A stretch of 64,000 nt of DNA, from the NCBI RefSeq assembly GCF_001320245.1, contig NZ_BCBA01000042.1:124001-188000 (forward strand), written 5' to 3'. Below are positions 17,993 to 26,897 of this stretch, one piece after another. The stretch's first letter is position 1; each line of letters begins with the position of its first letter. The position numbers and the translations under genes are program-made. Source of the stretch: Pseudomonas sp. NBRC 111124. Lineage in GTDB: Bacteria; Pseudomonadota; Gammaproteobacteria; Pseudomonadales; Pseudomonadaceae. A model generated the notes under the pieces. The model worked only from the letters and a program-made list of their open reading frames with translations, was not told the origin of the DNA and did no database searches.

Positions 17993-18784
17993 TTAGTGCA
18001 ACTCGAAGGTATCGGCATCCAGGTTGGCTGGGAACTTGGTGCGGTAGGCGGCCAGATCCGCCGCACTCAGCACTGCGGTGAATACCCCGTCCGCCTCTCC
18101 CGCGCTGAGCAGGCTCTCGCCCTGGAAGTCCAGCACCTGGCTGTCGCCGGAGTAGGCAAAGCCCTTACCGTCCGTCCCCACCCGGTTCACCGCCGCCACA
18201 TAGCACAGGTTCTCGATCCCCCGCGCCGGCAACAGGCGGTTCCAATGCTGGCGGCGTGCCGCGGGCCAGTTGGCGGTGTACAGCAGCAGGTCGGTGTCCT
18301 GAGCATCACAACTCCACACCGGGAAGCGCAGGTCGTAACAGATCAGAGGGCGCACTCGCCAGCCCTTGACCTCGAACTGAACCTGGCGCTCGCCGGGGGT
18401 GTAGTGCTTGTGCTCACCCGCCATGCGGAACAAGTGACGCTTGTCGTAATGCAGGATCTCGCCATCCGGCCGCGCCCACAGCAGGCGGTTGCGGTGGCTG
18501 CCGTCGGCGGCCTGGATGATCACGCTGCCGGTTATTACCGCATCGATGCGCTTGGCCTGGGCCTTGAGCCATTTGTAGGTCGGGCCGTTCTCGGGCTCGC
18601 ACAAGTCTTGCGACTGCATCGAGAACCCCGTGGTGAACATCTCTGGCAGGACCACCAGGTCGCTGCCGCGGGCCTGGTCAAGCAGCACCTCGAAATGCGC
18701 GTAGTTGGCCTCGCGGTCATGCCACGCCAGGGTGGTCTGGACCAGGGCGACTTTCAGGTTGGGCAGTGCACTCAGATCGCGCAT
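17993..18784 (-). CDS. Omega-amidase YafV (nitrilase superfamily)
   Basis: This 263-residue nitrilase-fold amidase has the catalytic triad Glu48 (VVLPEMFTTGF), Lys115 (LHYDKRHLF) and Cys149 (RPLICYDLRFPVW). Family members hydrolyse alpha-ketoglutaramate and related omega-amides that arise from glutamine transamination. The gene overlaps the preceding aminotransferase gene by 13 bases, a pairing that fits the glutamine transaminase/omega-amidase route used in methionine salvage. Confidence 0.9.
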   Translation of the reverse strand: MRDLSALPNLKVALVQTTLAWHDREANYAHFEVLLDQARGSDLVVLPEMFTTGFSMQSQDLCEPENGPTYKWLKAQAKRIDAVITGSVIIQAADGSHRNRLLWARPDGEILHYDKRHLFRMAGEHKHYTPGERQVQFEVKGWRVRPLICYDLRFPVWSCDAQDTDLLLYTANWPAARRQHWNRLLPARGIENLCYVAAVNRVGTDGKGFAYSGDSQVLDFQGESLLSAGEADGVFTAVLSAADLAAYRTKFPANLDADTFELH

Positions 18785-19920
18785 AGTTTTTCCGCTGCCT
18801 GACGCAGCGTCTCCTCACGTTTGGCAAAGCACAGGCGCACCAGGCGTTGCTCGGGGATGGGTTGCTGGTAGAACACAGACACCGGGATGGTCGCTACACC
18901 ATGCTCACGGGTGAGCCACAGTGCCATGTCGACATCGTTCAGGTCCGGGCGGATCTGCGAGTAGTCCACCAGCTGGAAGTAAGTGCCCGCTGTGCGGGTA
19001 AAACTGAAACGTGAGCCTTCGAGCAGGTCGCAGAACAGGTCGCGCTTGGCCTGGTAGAAGGCCGGCAGTTCATCAATGTGCTCCGGGTGCTCGGCCATGA
19101 AGTCGGCCAACGCGCACTGCAGGGGCGTCACACCACAGAAGTTGACGTACTGGTGCACCTTGCGCAGCTCGGCGCTCAAGGCCGGTGGTGCGATCACGTA
19201 GCCGGTTTTCCAGCCGGTGACGTGGTACGTCTTGCCGAACGAGCTGATGACGAAGGCTTTTTCGTAGAGCGCCTCGTGGGCAAGCACGCTGGCGTGGCGT
19301 ACGCCGTCGTAGACCAGGTGTTCGTAGACTTCGTCGCTGATCAGGTAGATATCACGCGCGGCGATCAGCTGGGCCAGCTGGTCGAGGTCTTCACGGCTGA
19401 TCAGCGCGCCACTGGGGTTGTGCGGTGAATTGAGGATCACCATGCGCGTGCGCGGGCTCAAGGCATCGCTGAACTTCTGCCAGTCGATGCGAAAGTCACC
19501 GTCGCTCAGTTGCACATGCACACAACGCCCGCCTGCCAGCTCCACGGAGGGCTCATAGCTGTCGTAGCAGGGATCGAAGACGATCACTTCGTCCCCAGCA
19601 TGGATGACCGCCTGGATGGCACAGAAGATCGCTTCGGTGGCGCCTGGCGTAATGGTCACTTCATGGTCGGCATCGACCTGGGCGCCATACAGCCGCGCGA
19701 CCTTGGCTGCCACCTGTTGGCGCAGGGCCGGCAGGCCGGTCATCGGCGAATACTGGTTATGCCCGGCGGCCACGTGCCGGCCGACTGCATCGAGCAGCGC
19801 CTGCGGGCCGTTGAAGTCGGGGAAGCCTTGCGACAAGTTGAGCGCACCGGTCTGCACGGCGAGCTGGGACATGGTGGTGAAGATGGTCGTGCCGACATTC
19901 GGCAGTTTGCTGCGGATCAT
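18772..19920 (-). CDS. Methionine/glutamine aminotransferase (YbdL/KAT type)
   Basis: This PLP-dependent fold-I aminotransferase has 382 residues. The PLP lysine is Lys230 in SSFGKTYHVTGWK, with NSPHNPSGALIS, the ISDEVYEH aspartate and a C-terminal Arg in VRLCFAKRE. The sequence resembles E. coli YbdL and kynurenine/glutamine transaminases, which favour methionine, glutamine and aromatic amino acids. It is translated just before the omega-amidase gene, whose product removes its amide product. The exact donor preference cannot be read from sequence. Confidence 0.9.
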   Translation of the reverse strand: MIRSKLPNVGTTIFTTMSQLAVQTGALNLSQGFPDFNGPQALLDAVGRHVAAGHNQYSPMTGLPALRQQVAAKVARLYGAQVDADHEVTITPGATEAIFCAIQAVIHAGDEVIVFDPCYDSYEPSVELAGGRCVHVQLSDGDFRIDWQKFSDALSPRTRMVILNSPHNPSGALISREDLDQLAQLIAARDIYLISDEVYEHLVYDGVRHASVLAHEALYEKAFVISSFGKTYHVTGWKTGYVIAPPALSAELRKVHQYVNFCGVTPLQCALADFMAEHPEHIDELPAFYQAKRDLFCDLLEGSRFSFTRTAGTYFQLVDYSQIRPDLNDVDMALWLTREHGVATIPVSVFYQQPIPEQRLVRLCFAKREETLRQAAEKLCAI

Positions 19921-20027
19921 GGAGCCCTCTTTCCTGGGGTGTATCCGGCACGGGGTGGAGTCCGAGCATAGCGGATCGAGCGGTCAGGAAAAAGGTTGAA
20001 ACAATGGGTATTGCGCTGGATCAACGG

Positions 20028-20057
20028 GCCTCTTCGCGGGCTAGCCCGCGAAGAGGC
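20028..20057 (-). terminator. Perfect 30-bp palindrome downstream of der
   Basis: GCCTCTTCGCGGGCT is followed directly by its exact complement. It lies just after the der stop codon and can form a 15-bp stem in the der transcript. The core resembles half-REP sequence (TTCGCGGGC). There is no T tract, so it is more likely a transcript-stabilising end than a classic terminator. Confidence 0.55.
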
Positions 20058-20067
20058 ATACGCGGAA

Positions 20068-21531
20068 TCAGCGCTTGTCGCGGCGCTTCTTCTCAGCCTT
20101 CTTGTGGTGCGACATCAGGCGGCGCTTCTTGTTGACCTGGCGATCGGTGAGGGTGTTTTTCTTGCCCTCGTACGGGTTCTCACCGCCTTTGTACTCGATA
20201 CGGATCGGCGTACCGACCAGCTTCAGCACGCGGCGGTAGGTGTTTTCCAGGTAGCGCGAGTACGACTTGGGAATGCTCTCGGTCTGGTTGCCGTGGATCA
20301 CGATCAGCGGCGGGTTGGCACCACCGAGGTGGGCATAGCGCAGCTTGATGCGGCGGCCGTTGACCAGCGGTGGCTGGTGCTCGCTGACAGCATCTTCGAG
20401 GATCTGCGTCAGGCGGCTGGTTGGCCAGCGGGTCACAGCCGAGGTGAACGCGGCCTGCACCGACTTGTACAGGTTGCCCACGCCGGTGCCGTGCAAGGCG
20501 GAGATGAAGTGGATGTCGGCGAAGTCGACGAAGAACAGCCGGCGCTCCAGCTCGGTCTTCACGTAAGCGCGCTCACCCGGCTCCATGCCATCCCACTTGT
20601 TCAGGGCGATGACGATGGCGCGGCCGGCCTCGAGGGCGAAGCCCAGCAGGTTCAGGTCATGGTCGACCACGCCCTCACGGGCGTCCATGACGAAGATGAC
20701 GACGTTGGCGTCCTTGATCGCCTGCAGCGTCTTCACCACCGAGAACTTTTCGACTTCCTCGTGGATCTTGCCGCGCTTGCGCACACCGGCAGTGTCGATG
20801 AAGGTGTACTTGTCGCCATCACGCTCGAACGGGATGTAGATACTGTCACGGGTAGTACCCGGCTCGTCATACACCACCACGCGCTCTTCGCCGAGCATGC
20901 GGTTGACCAGGGTCGACTTGCCAACGTTCGGGCGGCCGATGATGGCGATCTTGATGCCATCTTTCTCGCTTGGGCCAGGAATGCGCACGGCCTCCTCGCC
21001 TTCTGCGACGTCCTGGTCAAGGGCTTCTTCCTCGGCGTCACGCGGCAGGTGGCCCAGCACGGCTTCCATCAAGGCGCTGATACCACGGCCCTGAGAGCCC
21101 GCCACCGGAATGGCGTTGCCCATGCCCATCGGCGAGAACTCGGCACGCGCAACATCGGGGTCGATGTTGTCGATCTTGTTGGCCACCAGAATCGCCGCCT
21201 TGTTGCGCTTGCGCAGGTGCTCGGCAATCATCTGGTCGGCGGCGGTCATGCCGGCACGGGCGTCGACCAGGAACAGCACATAGTCGGCTTCTTCGATGGC
21301 CATGAGCGACTGCTCGGCCATCTTCTCGTCCATGCCCACTTCGTCACCGGTGATACCGCCGGTGTCGATCAGGATGAAGGAACGACCTTGCCAGCTGGCA
21401 TCACCATACTGGCGGTCACGGGTCAGGCCCGACAGGTCACCGACGATGGCATCGCGGGTTTTGGTCAGGCGGTTGAACATGGTGGATTTGCCGACGTTCG
21501 GGCGGCCCACCAGGGCAATTACGGGAACCAT
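20068..21531 (-). CDS. der: Ribosome-assembly GTPase Der (EngA)
   Basis: Der is the double-GTPase needed for 50S subunit assembly. The 487-residue protein has two G domains, each starting with GRPNVGKST (VIALVGRPNVGKSTMFNRL and IAIIGRPNVGKSTLVNRML), each with NKxD (VANKID, ALNKWD), then a KH-like C-terminal domain and a basic tail (NKKRRLMSHHKKAEKKRRDK). The start is ATG 21531 behind GGAG; the longer open frame to 21639 is upstream leader. It is the last gene of the rlmN-to-der cluster. Confidence 0.96.
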   Translation of the reverse strand: MVPVIALVGRPNVGKSTMFNRLTKTRDAIVGDLSGLTRDRQYGDASWQGRSFILIDTGGITGDEVGMDEKMAEQSLMAIEEADYVLFLVDARAGMTAADQMIAEHLRKRNKAAILVANKIDNIDPDVARAEFSPMGMGNAIPVAGSQGRGISALMEAVLGHLPRDAEEEALDQDVAEGEEAVRIPGPSEKDGIKIAIIGRPNVGKSTLVNRMLGEERVVVYDEPGTTRDSIYIPFERDGDKYTFIDTAGVRKRGKIHEEVEKFSVVKTLQAIKDANVVIFVMDAREGVVDHDLNLLGFALEAGRAIVIALNKWDGMEPGERAYVKTELERRLFFVDFADIHFISALHGTGVGNLYKSVQAAFTSAVTRWPTSRLTQILEDAVSEHQPPLVNGRRIKLRYAHLGGANPPLIVIHGNQTESIPKSYSRYLENTYRRVLKLVGTPIRIEYKGGENPYEGKKNTLTDRQVNKKRRLMSHHKKAEKKRRDKR

Positions 21532-21554
21532 CGGCTCTCCACTCTTGAATTCTT

Positions 21555-21640
21555 GAAAATGCAAAGGCCGCTGCAAGGCAGCGGCCGGAGTTCGGGCGGC
21601 GTGTCCTACGCCGCGGCTTGAAGCCCGCCAAGGCTTCAAG
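21555..21640 (-). terminator. Two hairpins between bamB and der, the second terminator-like
   Basis: On the minus strand, bamB is followed by the stem CTTGAAGCC/GGCTTCAAG (21640-21617). Then comes a 9-bp GC-rich stem GGCCGCTGC/GCAGCGGCC (21586-21566) followed by TTTGCATTTT. The second looks like an intrinsic terminator or attenuator placed before der, 35 bases upstream of its start. Confidence 0.6.
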
Positions 21641-21647
21641 CATAGCT

Positions 21648-22790
21648 TCAGCGGATGGTCAGTGCCTCGAGCTTGCCGCTGTTGCCGAAGACGTAGATGG
21701 TGTCGCCGACCACAAGTGGGCGGGCGCGCAGGCCATCGCTGTCGATACGCTCACGGCCGACGAAGCGGCCATCGACCTGGCTCAGCAGGTGCAGGTAACC
21801 CTCGAAGTCACCGACAGCCACGTAGCTGGAGAACACTTCAGGCGCGGTCAACTGACGGCGGGCCATCGAATCGTTGGTCCACAGCGCGCTGGAAGAGCGC
21901 TCGTCGACACTTTCAACGGTACCGGTGGCTTCGCTGACATAGACGTTGCCGTAGCCCTGGGCAACACCCACGTAGCTAGAGGCATCGCGCTGCCACAGCA
22001 CACGGCCGCTTTCCAGGTCCAGGCCGGCAACGCGGCCTTGGTAGGTGCTGACGTACAGGGTACCACCGGACAGCAGTAGGCCGCCGTCGATGTCGACCAC
22101 GCGGTCCAGCTCGGAACGGCCCTGCGGGATGGCCACGCGGCTCTCCCACACTGGCACGCCGTTGTTGATGTCCACCGCCACCACTTTGCCGGTGGACAGG
22201 CCGGCGACGGCCAGACGGTTGGTGGCGATCGGCGCGCCGGTGCCACGCAGGGTCAGCACGGCCGGGGTGTTTTCGTAGATCCAGCGGCGGTCGCCGGTGC
22301 TGGCGTCAAGGCCGATCAGGCGATCGTCCTGGGTCTGCACCACGACGACGTCACCGTTGTTGGCCGGCGGTGCCAGCACTTCACTGGTCACACGCGAGCG
22401 CCAGCGCTCTTCACCGGTGCTGGAGTCCAGGGCAACCACTTCACCCTTGAGGGTGCCGAGCATCACCAGGCCATAGCCCACGCCGACAGCGCCGGAAACC
22501 GGCAGCTCGAGGTCCTTCTTCCACACCACATCACCGGTGATGCGGTCGAGGGCGAAGACTTCGCCGTTGACGTCGGAGGCGTAGATACGGTCGTTTTCGA
22601 TGGCCGGAACCAGGGTGTTGTAGGTTTCACCCTGGCCGTCACCAATCGAACGGCTCCACTGCTTTTTCAGCACCACTTCTTCGGTGAACTTGGTCAGCTC
22701 GGCCGGAGGCAGTTCCTTCTTGCTGTTGCTGCTGCAACCTGCGGCCAGCACGGCCAGGGTCAGCACTGCTGCTTGTTTCCAACCGATCAC
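21648..22790 (-). CDS. bamB: Outer-membrane assembly lipoprotein BamB
   Basis: BamB is an accessory subunit of the BAM complex that inserts beta-barrel proteins. The 380-residue protein begins with a lipoprotein signal (LTLAVLAAGC, acylated Cys19) and is built of eight PQQ-like blades (for example DVVWKKDLELPVSGAVGVGY, GEVVALDSSTGEERWRSRV, GRVAGLDLESGRVLWQRD). It abuts the TPR gene upstream and precedes der. Confidence 0.95.
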   Translation of the reverse strand: MIGWKQAAVLTLAVLAAGCSSNSKKELPPAELTKFTEEVVLKKQWSRSIGDGQGETYNTLVPAIENDRIYASDVNGEVFALDRITGDVVWKKDLELPVSGAVGVGYGLVMLGTLKGEVVALDSSTGEERWRSRVTSEVLAPPANNGDVVVVQTQDDRLIGLDASTGDRRWIYENTPAVLTLRGTGAPIATNRLAVAGLSTGKVVAVDINNGVPVWESRVAIPQGRSELDRVVDIDGGLLLSGGTLYVSTYQGRVAGLDLESGRVLWQRDASSYVGVAQGYGNVYVSEATGTVESVDERSSSALWTNDSMARRQLTAPEVFSSYVAVGDFEGYLHLLSQVDGRFVGRERIDSDGLRARPLVVGDTIYVFGNSGKLEALTIR

Positions 22791-23432
22791 TTACGCGTCC
22801 CCTTTGGCCAGGTCATCCAGCTTCAGTTGCAGGCCACCGACCGCTGCTTCGTCAGACAGCGCGGCCTTGGCTTTTTCGTAGGCACTGTGGGCATCGTCAC
22901 CGCGGCCCAGCTGCACCAGCAGGTCACCCTTCAACTCTTCACGGCTGGCCAGGAATGCCTTGTCAGCATCGCCGTCGAGCAGCTTGAGGGCCTCTTCGGC
23001 CTTGTTCTGGGCGGCGAGCACCCGCGCCAGGCGCTGGCGCGAAATTTCGCCGAGGGTGACGTCGGCCGGCTTGTCCAGCACACCCTTCAGCTCGGTAGCG
23101 GCGTCGTCGAGCTTGCCGCTCTCGACCGCGACCTTGGCCACGAACAGGCTGCCATACTGGGCGTACGCAGTACCGCCAAACTCGCTCTTGAGCTTGCCTG
23201 CCAGCTCCGCAACCTTGGTTGCGTCTGGCTGACCGTTCGGCGTCAGGCTGGTCTCAAGCAATGCCTGATACAGCTGAGAGGCACCTTGCGACTGGTTGCT
23301 CTGGTACTTGTGCCAGGTGTTCCAGCCCAGCACCACCACACCGGCCAGCAATGCGCCAGTCAGCAGCGGTTTGCCGTTGCGGTTCCACCAGTCCTTGACC
23401 CCTGCCAGGTCATCATCATCGGTACTCGACAC
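22791..23432 (-). CDS. YfgM-family TPR membrane protein
   Basis: The 213-residue protein has one N-terminal membrane anchor (PLLTGALLAGVVVLGWNTW) followed by periplasmic tetratricopeptide-like helices (AQYGSLFVAKVAVESGKLDD, DGDADKAFLASREELKGDLL). E. coli YfgM is an ancillary SecYEG/chaperone partner, and the gene lies between hisS and bamB in many gammaproteobacteria, as here. It ends directly before bamB. Confidence 0.9.
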   Translation of the reverse strand: MSSTDDDDLAGVKDWWNRNGKPLLTGALLAGVVVLGWNTWHKYQSNQSQGASQLYQALLETSLTPNGQPDATKVAELAGKLKSEFGGTAYAQYGSLFVAKVAVESGKLDDAATELKGVLDKPADVTLGEISRQRLARVLAAQNKAEEALKLLDGDADKAFLASREELKGDLLVQLGRGDDAHSAYEKAKAALSDEAAVGGLQLKLDDLAKGDA

Positions 23433-23471
23433 CCCAATACTCCTTTTCGCCTATTCGCTTGTTGAACCGCG

Positions 23472-24761
23472 TTACGCCTGGGCGATCGCGGTTTCCAGGT
23501 GCTCAGCAAGAGCATCCCAGGCAATGTTCTGTTGTTCGCCCTGACCACGCAGGGGCTTCAGGCCGATCTCTTGCTTGGCCAGTTCGTCGTCGCCGAGGAT
23601 CAGGGCAAACAAGGCGCCGCTCTTGTCGGCTTTCTTGAACTGGCTTTTGAAGCTGCCACCACCGGCGTTGACCGCCAGGCGCAGGCCCGGCAAGCGATCG
23701 CGCAGGCTTTCGGACAGGCGCAGGCCGGCCAGTTCCGCCTGCTCGCCGAAGGCACACAGGTAAACGTCGATGGTGCGGTTGATCGACTCGGGGACCTTGC
23801 CGAGGGTTTCCAGCAGCAGGATCAGGCGCTCGATACCCATGGCAAAACCAACGCCAGTGGTCGGCTTGCCGCCCATCTGCTCGACCAGGCCGTCGTAACG
23901 ACCACCGGCACAGACGGTGCCCTGGGCGCCGAGCTTGTCGGTGACCCACTCGAACACGGTCTTGCTGTAGTAGTCCAGGCCGCGTACCAGCTTGGTGTTG
24001 ATTACGAACGGGATACCCGCGGCGTCGAGACGTGCCTTGAGGCCCTCGAAGTGCACGCGGGAATCTTCGTCCAGGTAGTCTTCCAGCTTCGGCGCGCCGA
24101 CCAGCACCGCCTGGGTGCCCTGGTCCTTGCTGTCGAGAATGCGCAGCGGGTTGCTCTTGAGGCGGCGCTGGCTGTCTTCGTCGAGCTGCTCCAGGCGCGC
24201 TGAGAGGAAATCGACCAACGCGTCACGGTAGCGGGCACGGGCTTCGCTGGTGCCCAGGCTGTTGAGCTCGAGCTTGACCGCGTCCTGGATACCCAGCAGG
24301 CCCCACAGGCGCCAGGTGAGCATGATCAGCTCGGCGTCGATGTCCGGACCGTCCAGGTTGAACACTTCCACGCCAATCTGGTGGAACTGGCGGTAGCGGC
24401 CCTTCTGCGGGCGCTCGTGGCGGAACATCTGGCCGATGTACCAGAGCTTCTGCACCTGGCCGTTGCCGGTGATGCCATGCTCCAGCACGGCGCGCACGCA
24501 GGCGGCGGTGCCTTCTGGGCGCAGGGTGAGCGAATCGCCGTTGCGGTCTTCGAAGGTATACATCTCTTTTTCGACGATGTCGGTGACTTCACCAATCGAG
24601 CGCTTGAACAGCTCGGTGAACTCGACGATCGGCGTGCGGATCTGGCTGTACCCGTAGGTATCCAGCAGGCCGGCGACGGTGCCTTCGAAGTAGCGCCAGA
24701 GCGGCGACTGCTCTGGCAGGATGTCGTTCATGCCACGGATGGCTTGCAGCGATTTGCTCAC
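23472..24761 (-). CDS. hisS: Histidyl-tRNA synthetase
   Basis: HisS charges tRNA-His with histidine. The 429-residue class II synthetase shows motif 2 (RPQKGRYRQFHQIGVEVF), the two histidine-binding signatures (LVRGLDYYSKTVFEW and VCAGGRYDGLVEQMGG), motif 3 (GVGFAMGIERLILLL) and the C-terminal anticodon-binding domain. It begins MSKSLQAIRGMNDILPEQSP as usual for the family. It follows ispG within the cluster. Confidence 0.97.
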   Translation of the reverse strand: MSKSLQAIRGMNDILPEQSPLWRYFEGTVAGLLDTYGYSQIRTPIVEFTELFKRSIGEVTDIVEKEMYTFEDRNGDSLTLRPEGTAACVRAVLEHGITGNGQVQKLWYIGQMFRHERPQKGRYRQFHQIGVEVFNLDGPDIDAELIMLTWRLWGLLGIQDAVKLELNSLGTSEARARYRDALVDFLSARLEQLDEDSQRRLKSNPLRILDSKDQGTQAVLVGAPKLEDYLDEDSRVHFEGLKARLDAAGIPFVINTKLVRGLDYYSKTVFEWVTDKLGAQGTVCAGGRYDGLVEQMGGKPTTGVGFAMGIERLILLLETLGKVPESINRTIDVYLCAFGEQAELAGLRLSESLRDRLPGLRLAVNAGGGSFKSQFKKADKSGALFALILGDDELAKQEIGLKPLRGQGEQQNIAWDALAEHLETAIAQA

Positions 24762-24785
24762 GAAAAGTCCTTACGAATCTGTGTG

Positions 24786-25895
24786 TCAGCTGCGGGCGAT
24801 CAGCGCCGCGTCAGCCTCGACCTTTTCGGCCGCTTTCTGGCGGATGAGCTTCTCCAGCTCATCGACCAGGTTGTCATTGGTCAGTTTCTGCGCCGGCTTG
24901 CCGTCGATGTAGATCAGGTTCGGCGTGCCACCGGTCAGGCCCACGTGGGCTTCCTTGGCTTCGCCGGGGCCGTTGACCACGCAACCGATCACCGCCACGT
25001 CCAGCGGCACCAGCAGGTCTTCCAGGCGCCCTTCCAGCTCGTTCATGGTCTTGACCACATCGAAGTTCTGCCGCGAACAGCTCGGGCAGGCGATGAAGTT
25101 GATGCCACGCGAACGCAGGTGCAGCGACTTGAGGATGTCGTAGCCGACCTTCACTTCCTCGACCGGGTCGGCCGCCAGCGAGATACGGATGGTATCGCCA
25201 ATGCCTTCGGCCAGCAGCATACCGAGGCCGACGGCGGATTTCACCGTTCCCGAGCGCAGACCACCGGCTTCGGTGATCCCCAGGTGCAGCGGCTGGATAA
25301 TCTGCTTGGCCAGCAGGCGGTAGGCTTCAACGGCCATGAACACGTCGGAGGCCTTGACGCTGACCTTGAAGTCCTGGAAGTCCAGGCGGTCGAGGTGCTC
25401 GACGTGACGCAGGGCCGATTCGACCAGCGCGGCCGGGGTTGGCTCGCCGTACTTCTTCTGCAGGTCCTTTTCCAGGGAACCGGCGTTGACGCCGATACGG
25501 ATCGGGATACCGCGGTCGCGGGCAGCATCGACCACCGCGCGCACGCGGTCTTCACGGCCGATGTTGCCGGGGTTGATGCGCAGGCAATCGACGCCAAGCT
25601 CTGCCACACGCAGGGCGATCTTGTAGTCAAAATGGATATCGGCAACCAGCGGCACGCTTACCCGCTGCTTGATCTTGCCGAACGCCTCGGCGGCGTCCAT
25701 GTCCGGCACCGAGACGCGGACGATGTCGACGCCGGCATCGACCAGGCGCTGAATCTGCGCCACGGTGGCCATGACATCGTTGGTGTCGGTGTTGGTCATG
25801 CTCTGCACAGCGATGGGGGCATCACCACCCACCGGCACATTGCCGACCCAGATTTTGCGGGATTCGCGACGTTTGATCGGAGATTCGCCGTGCAT
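24786..25895 (-). CDS. ispG: HMBPP synthase IspG (GcpE)
   Basis: IspG converts methylerythritol cyclodiphosphate to HMBPP in the MEP isoprenoid pathway. The 369-residue protein shows the TIM-barrel part (VGGDAPIAVQSMTNTDTNDV, RINPGNIG) and the [4Fe-4S] cysteines CPSC (FIACPSCSRQNFD) and the third in VIGCVVNGPGE. It lies three bases after rodZ. Electrons may come from ferredoxin or flavodoxin. Confidence 0.97.
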   Translation of the reverse strand: MHGESPIKRRESRKIWVGNVPVGGDAPIAVQSMTNTDTNDVMATVAQIQRLVDAGVDIVRVSVPDMDAAEAFGKIKQRVSVPLVADIHFDYKIALRVAELGVDCLRINPGNIGREDRVRAVVDAARDRGIPIRIGVNAGSLEKDLQKKYGEPTPAALVESALRHVEHLDRLDFQDFKVSVKASDVFMAVEAYRLLAKQIIQPLHLGITEAGGLRSGTVKSAVGLGMLLAEGIGDTIRISLAADPVEEVKVGYDILKSLHLRSRGINFIACPSCSRQNFDVVKTMNELEGRLEDLLVPLDVAVIGCVVNGPGEAKEAHVGLTGGTPNLIYIDGKPAQKLTNDNLVDELEKLIRQKAAEKVEADAALIARS

Positions 25896-25898
25896 GAC

Positions 25899-26897
25899 TT
25901 ACTGTCCCAACTTCAGGCGAGCGGTCTCGCCACTGGTGAACGGGGCAACATCGACGGCCTGGCCGTTGTAGCTGACCTGGGCGCCACGGGCAAAGCCCAG
26001 GCGTACAGCGAACGGCGGCTTGCCGTTCAGCTCGAGGTTGTCCCCCTTGCGCTTGATAGCGCTGAACAGCACCTTGCCGTTGCCATCGGACACCTGGGTC
26101 CAGCAATCGGCAGTGAACTGTATTGCAACCTTGGCGCTGCCGGCCGGCACCGCCGCAGGGGCGGCAGGCTCGACGGCGGCGACCGCTGGCACGCTGGCCA
26201 CTGGCGCAGCCGGCGCTGCTGGTGCCGGGGCTGGCGCGGCAGCATGAACGGGTGCCTGCTGAACCGGGGCGGGAGCAGGTGCAGATGCAGTGGTCGCAGG
26301 GGCGGTTTCAGCAGCCGCCTCGGCAGGGGCCTGCTCCAGTGGCAGCGGTGCGCTCTCAGGTTGCTGGCCTGCGGTCACTGCCTGATCTTCAGGCTCGTCC
26401 AGCGGGTGGATCTGGGTGGTGCCGTCGGCGCTTTCGACTTCTACATGCTCAAGGGCCATCTTGGCCAGGTCCTTGCCCTTCATGCTGCCCTGGTCCTGCC
26501 ACCAGATGAAGCTGCCGCCAACCACGGCGACCAATAGCAACAGGGTGACGCCGCGCATGATGTTGTGCGACAGGCGCACCGGTTCTTCGATACGACCCAG
26601 CGAATGCACTTCGCTGCCCTTGGCGTGGGTGCCGGTGTACTGGTCGAAGGCCTCGACCAGCGATGCCTGGTCCATGTCCATCAATTTGGCGTAGGCGCGG
26701 ATGTAACCACGAGCGAAGGTGTGCCCGGGCAGCTTGTCGAAGGCGCCGGTTTCCACGTGGTTCAACGAACTTACGGTGAGGTTGAGCTTGCGGGCCACCT
26801 CGGCTTGCGACCACTCCCGACTCTCGCGGGCCTGGCGCAACAGCTCACCGGGGTTCTGGCCAGTCGCTGCTGCTACTTCGGGATGCGCGGCTTTCAT
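25899..26897 (-). CDS. rodZ: RodZ-like helix-turn-helix membrane protein
   Basis: RodZ links the MreB cytoskeleton to the membrane and helps set rod shape. The 332-residue protein has a cytoplasmic HTH (LRQARESREWSQAEVARKLN), a single membrane segment near residues 113-131 (MRGVTLLLLVAVVGGSFIWW), a long Ala/Pro-rich periplasmic linker and a C-terminal DUF4115 domain (VAIQFTADCWTQVSDGNGKV). Its start overlaps the pilF stop by four bases. Confidence 0.92.
   Translation of the reverse strand: MKAAHPEVAAATGQNPGELLRQARESREWSQAEVARKLNLTVSSLNHVETGAFDKLPGHTFARGYIRAYAKLMDMDQASLVEAFDQYTGTHAKGSEVHSLGRIEEPVRLSHNIMRGVTLLLLVAVVGGSFIWWQDQGSMKGKDLAKMALEHVEVESADGTTQIHPLDEPEDQAVTAGQQPESAPLPLEQAPAEAAAETAPATTASAPAPAPVQQAPVHAAAPAPAPAAPAAPVASVPAVAAVEPAAPAAVPAGSAKVAIQFTADCWTQVSDGNGKVLFSAIKRKGDNLELNGKPPFAVRLGFARGAQVSYNGQAVDVAPFTSGETARLKLGQ

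Noticed and set aside
24381..26537. A 718-codon plus-strand frame across hisS, ispG and rodZ
   Set aside because: Antisense to three certain genes, with low-complexity composition.
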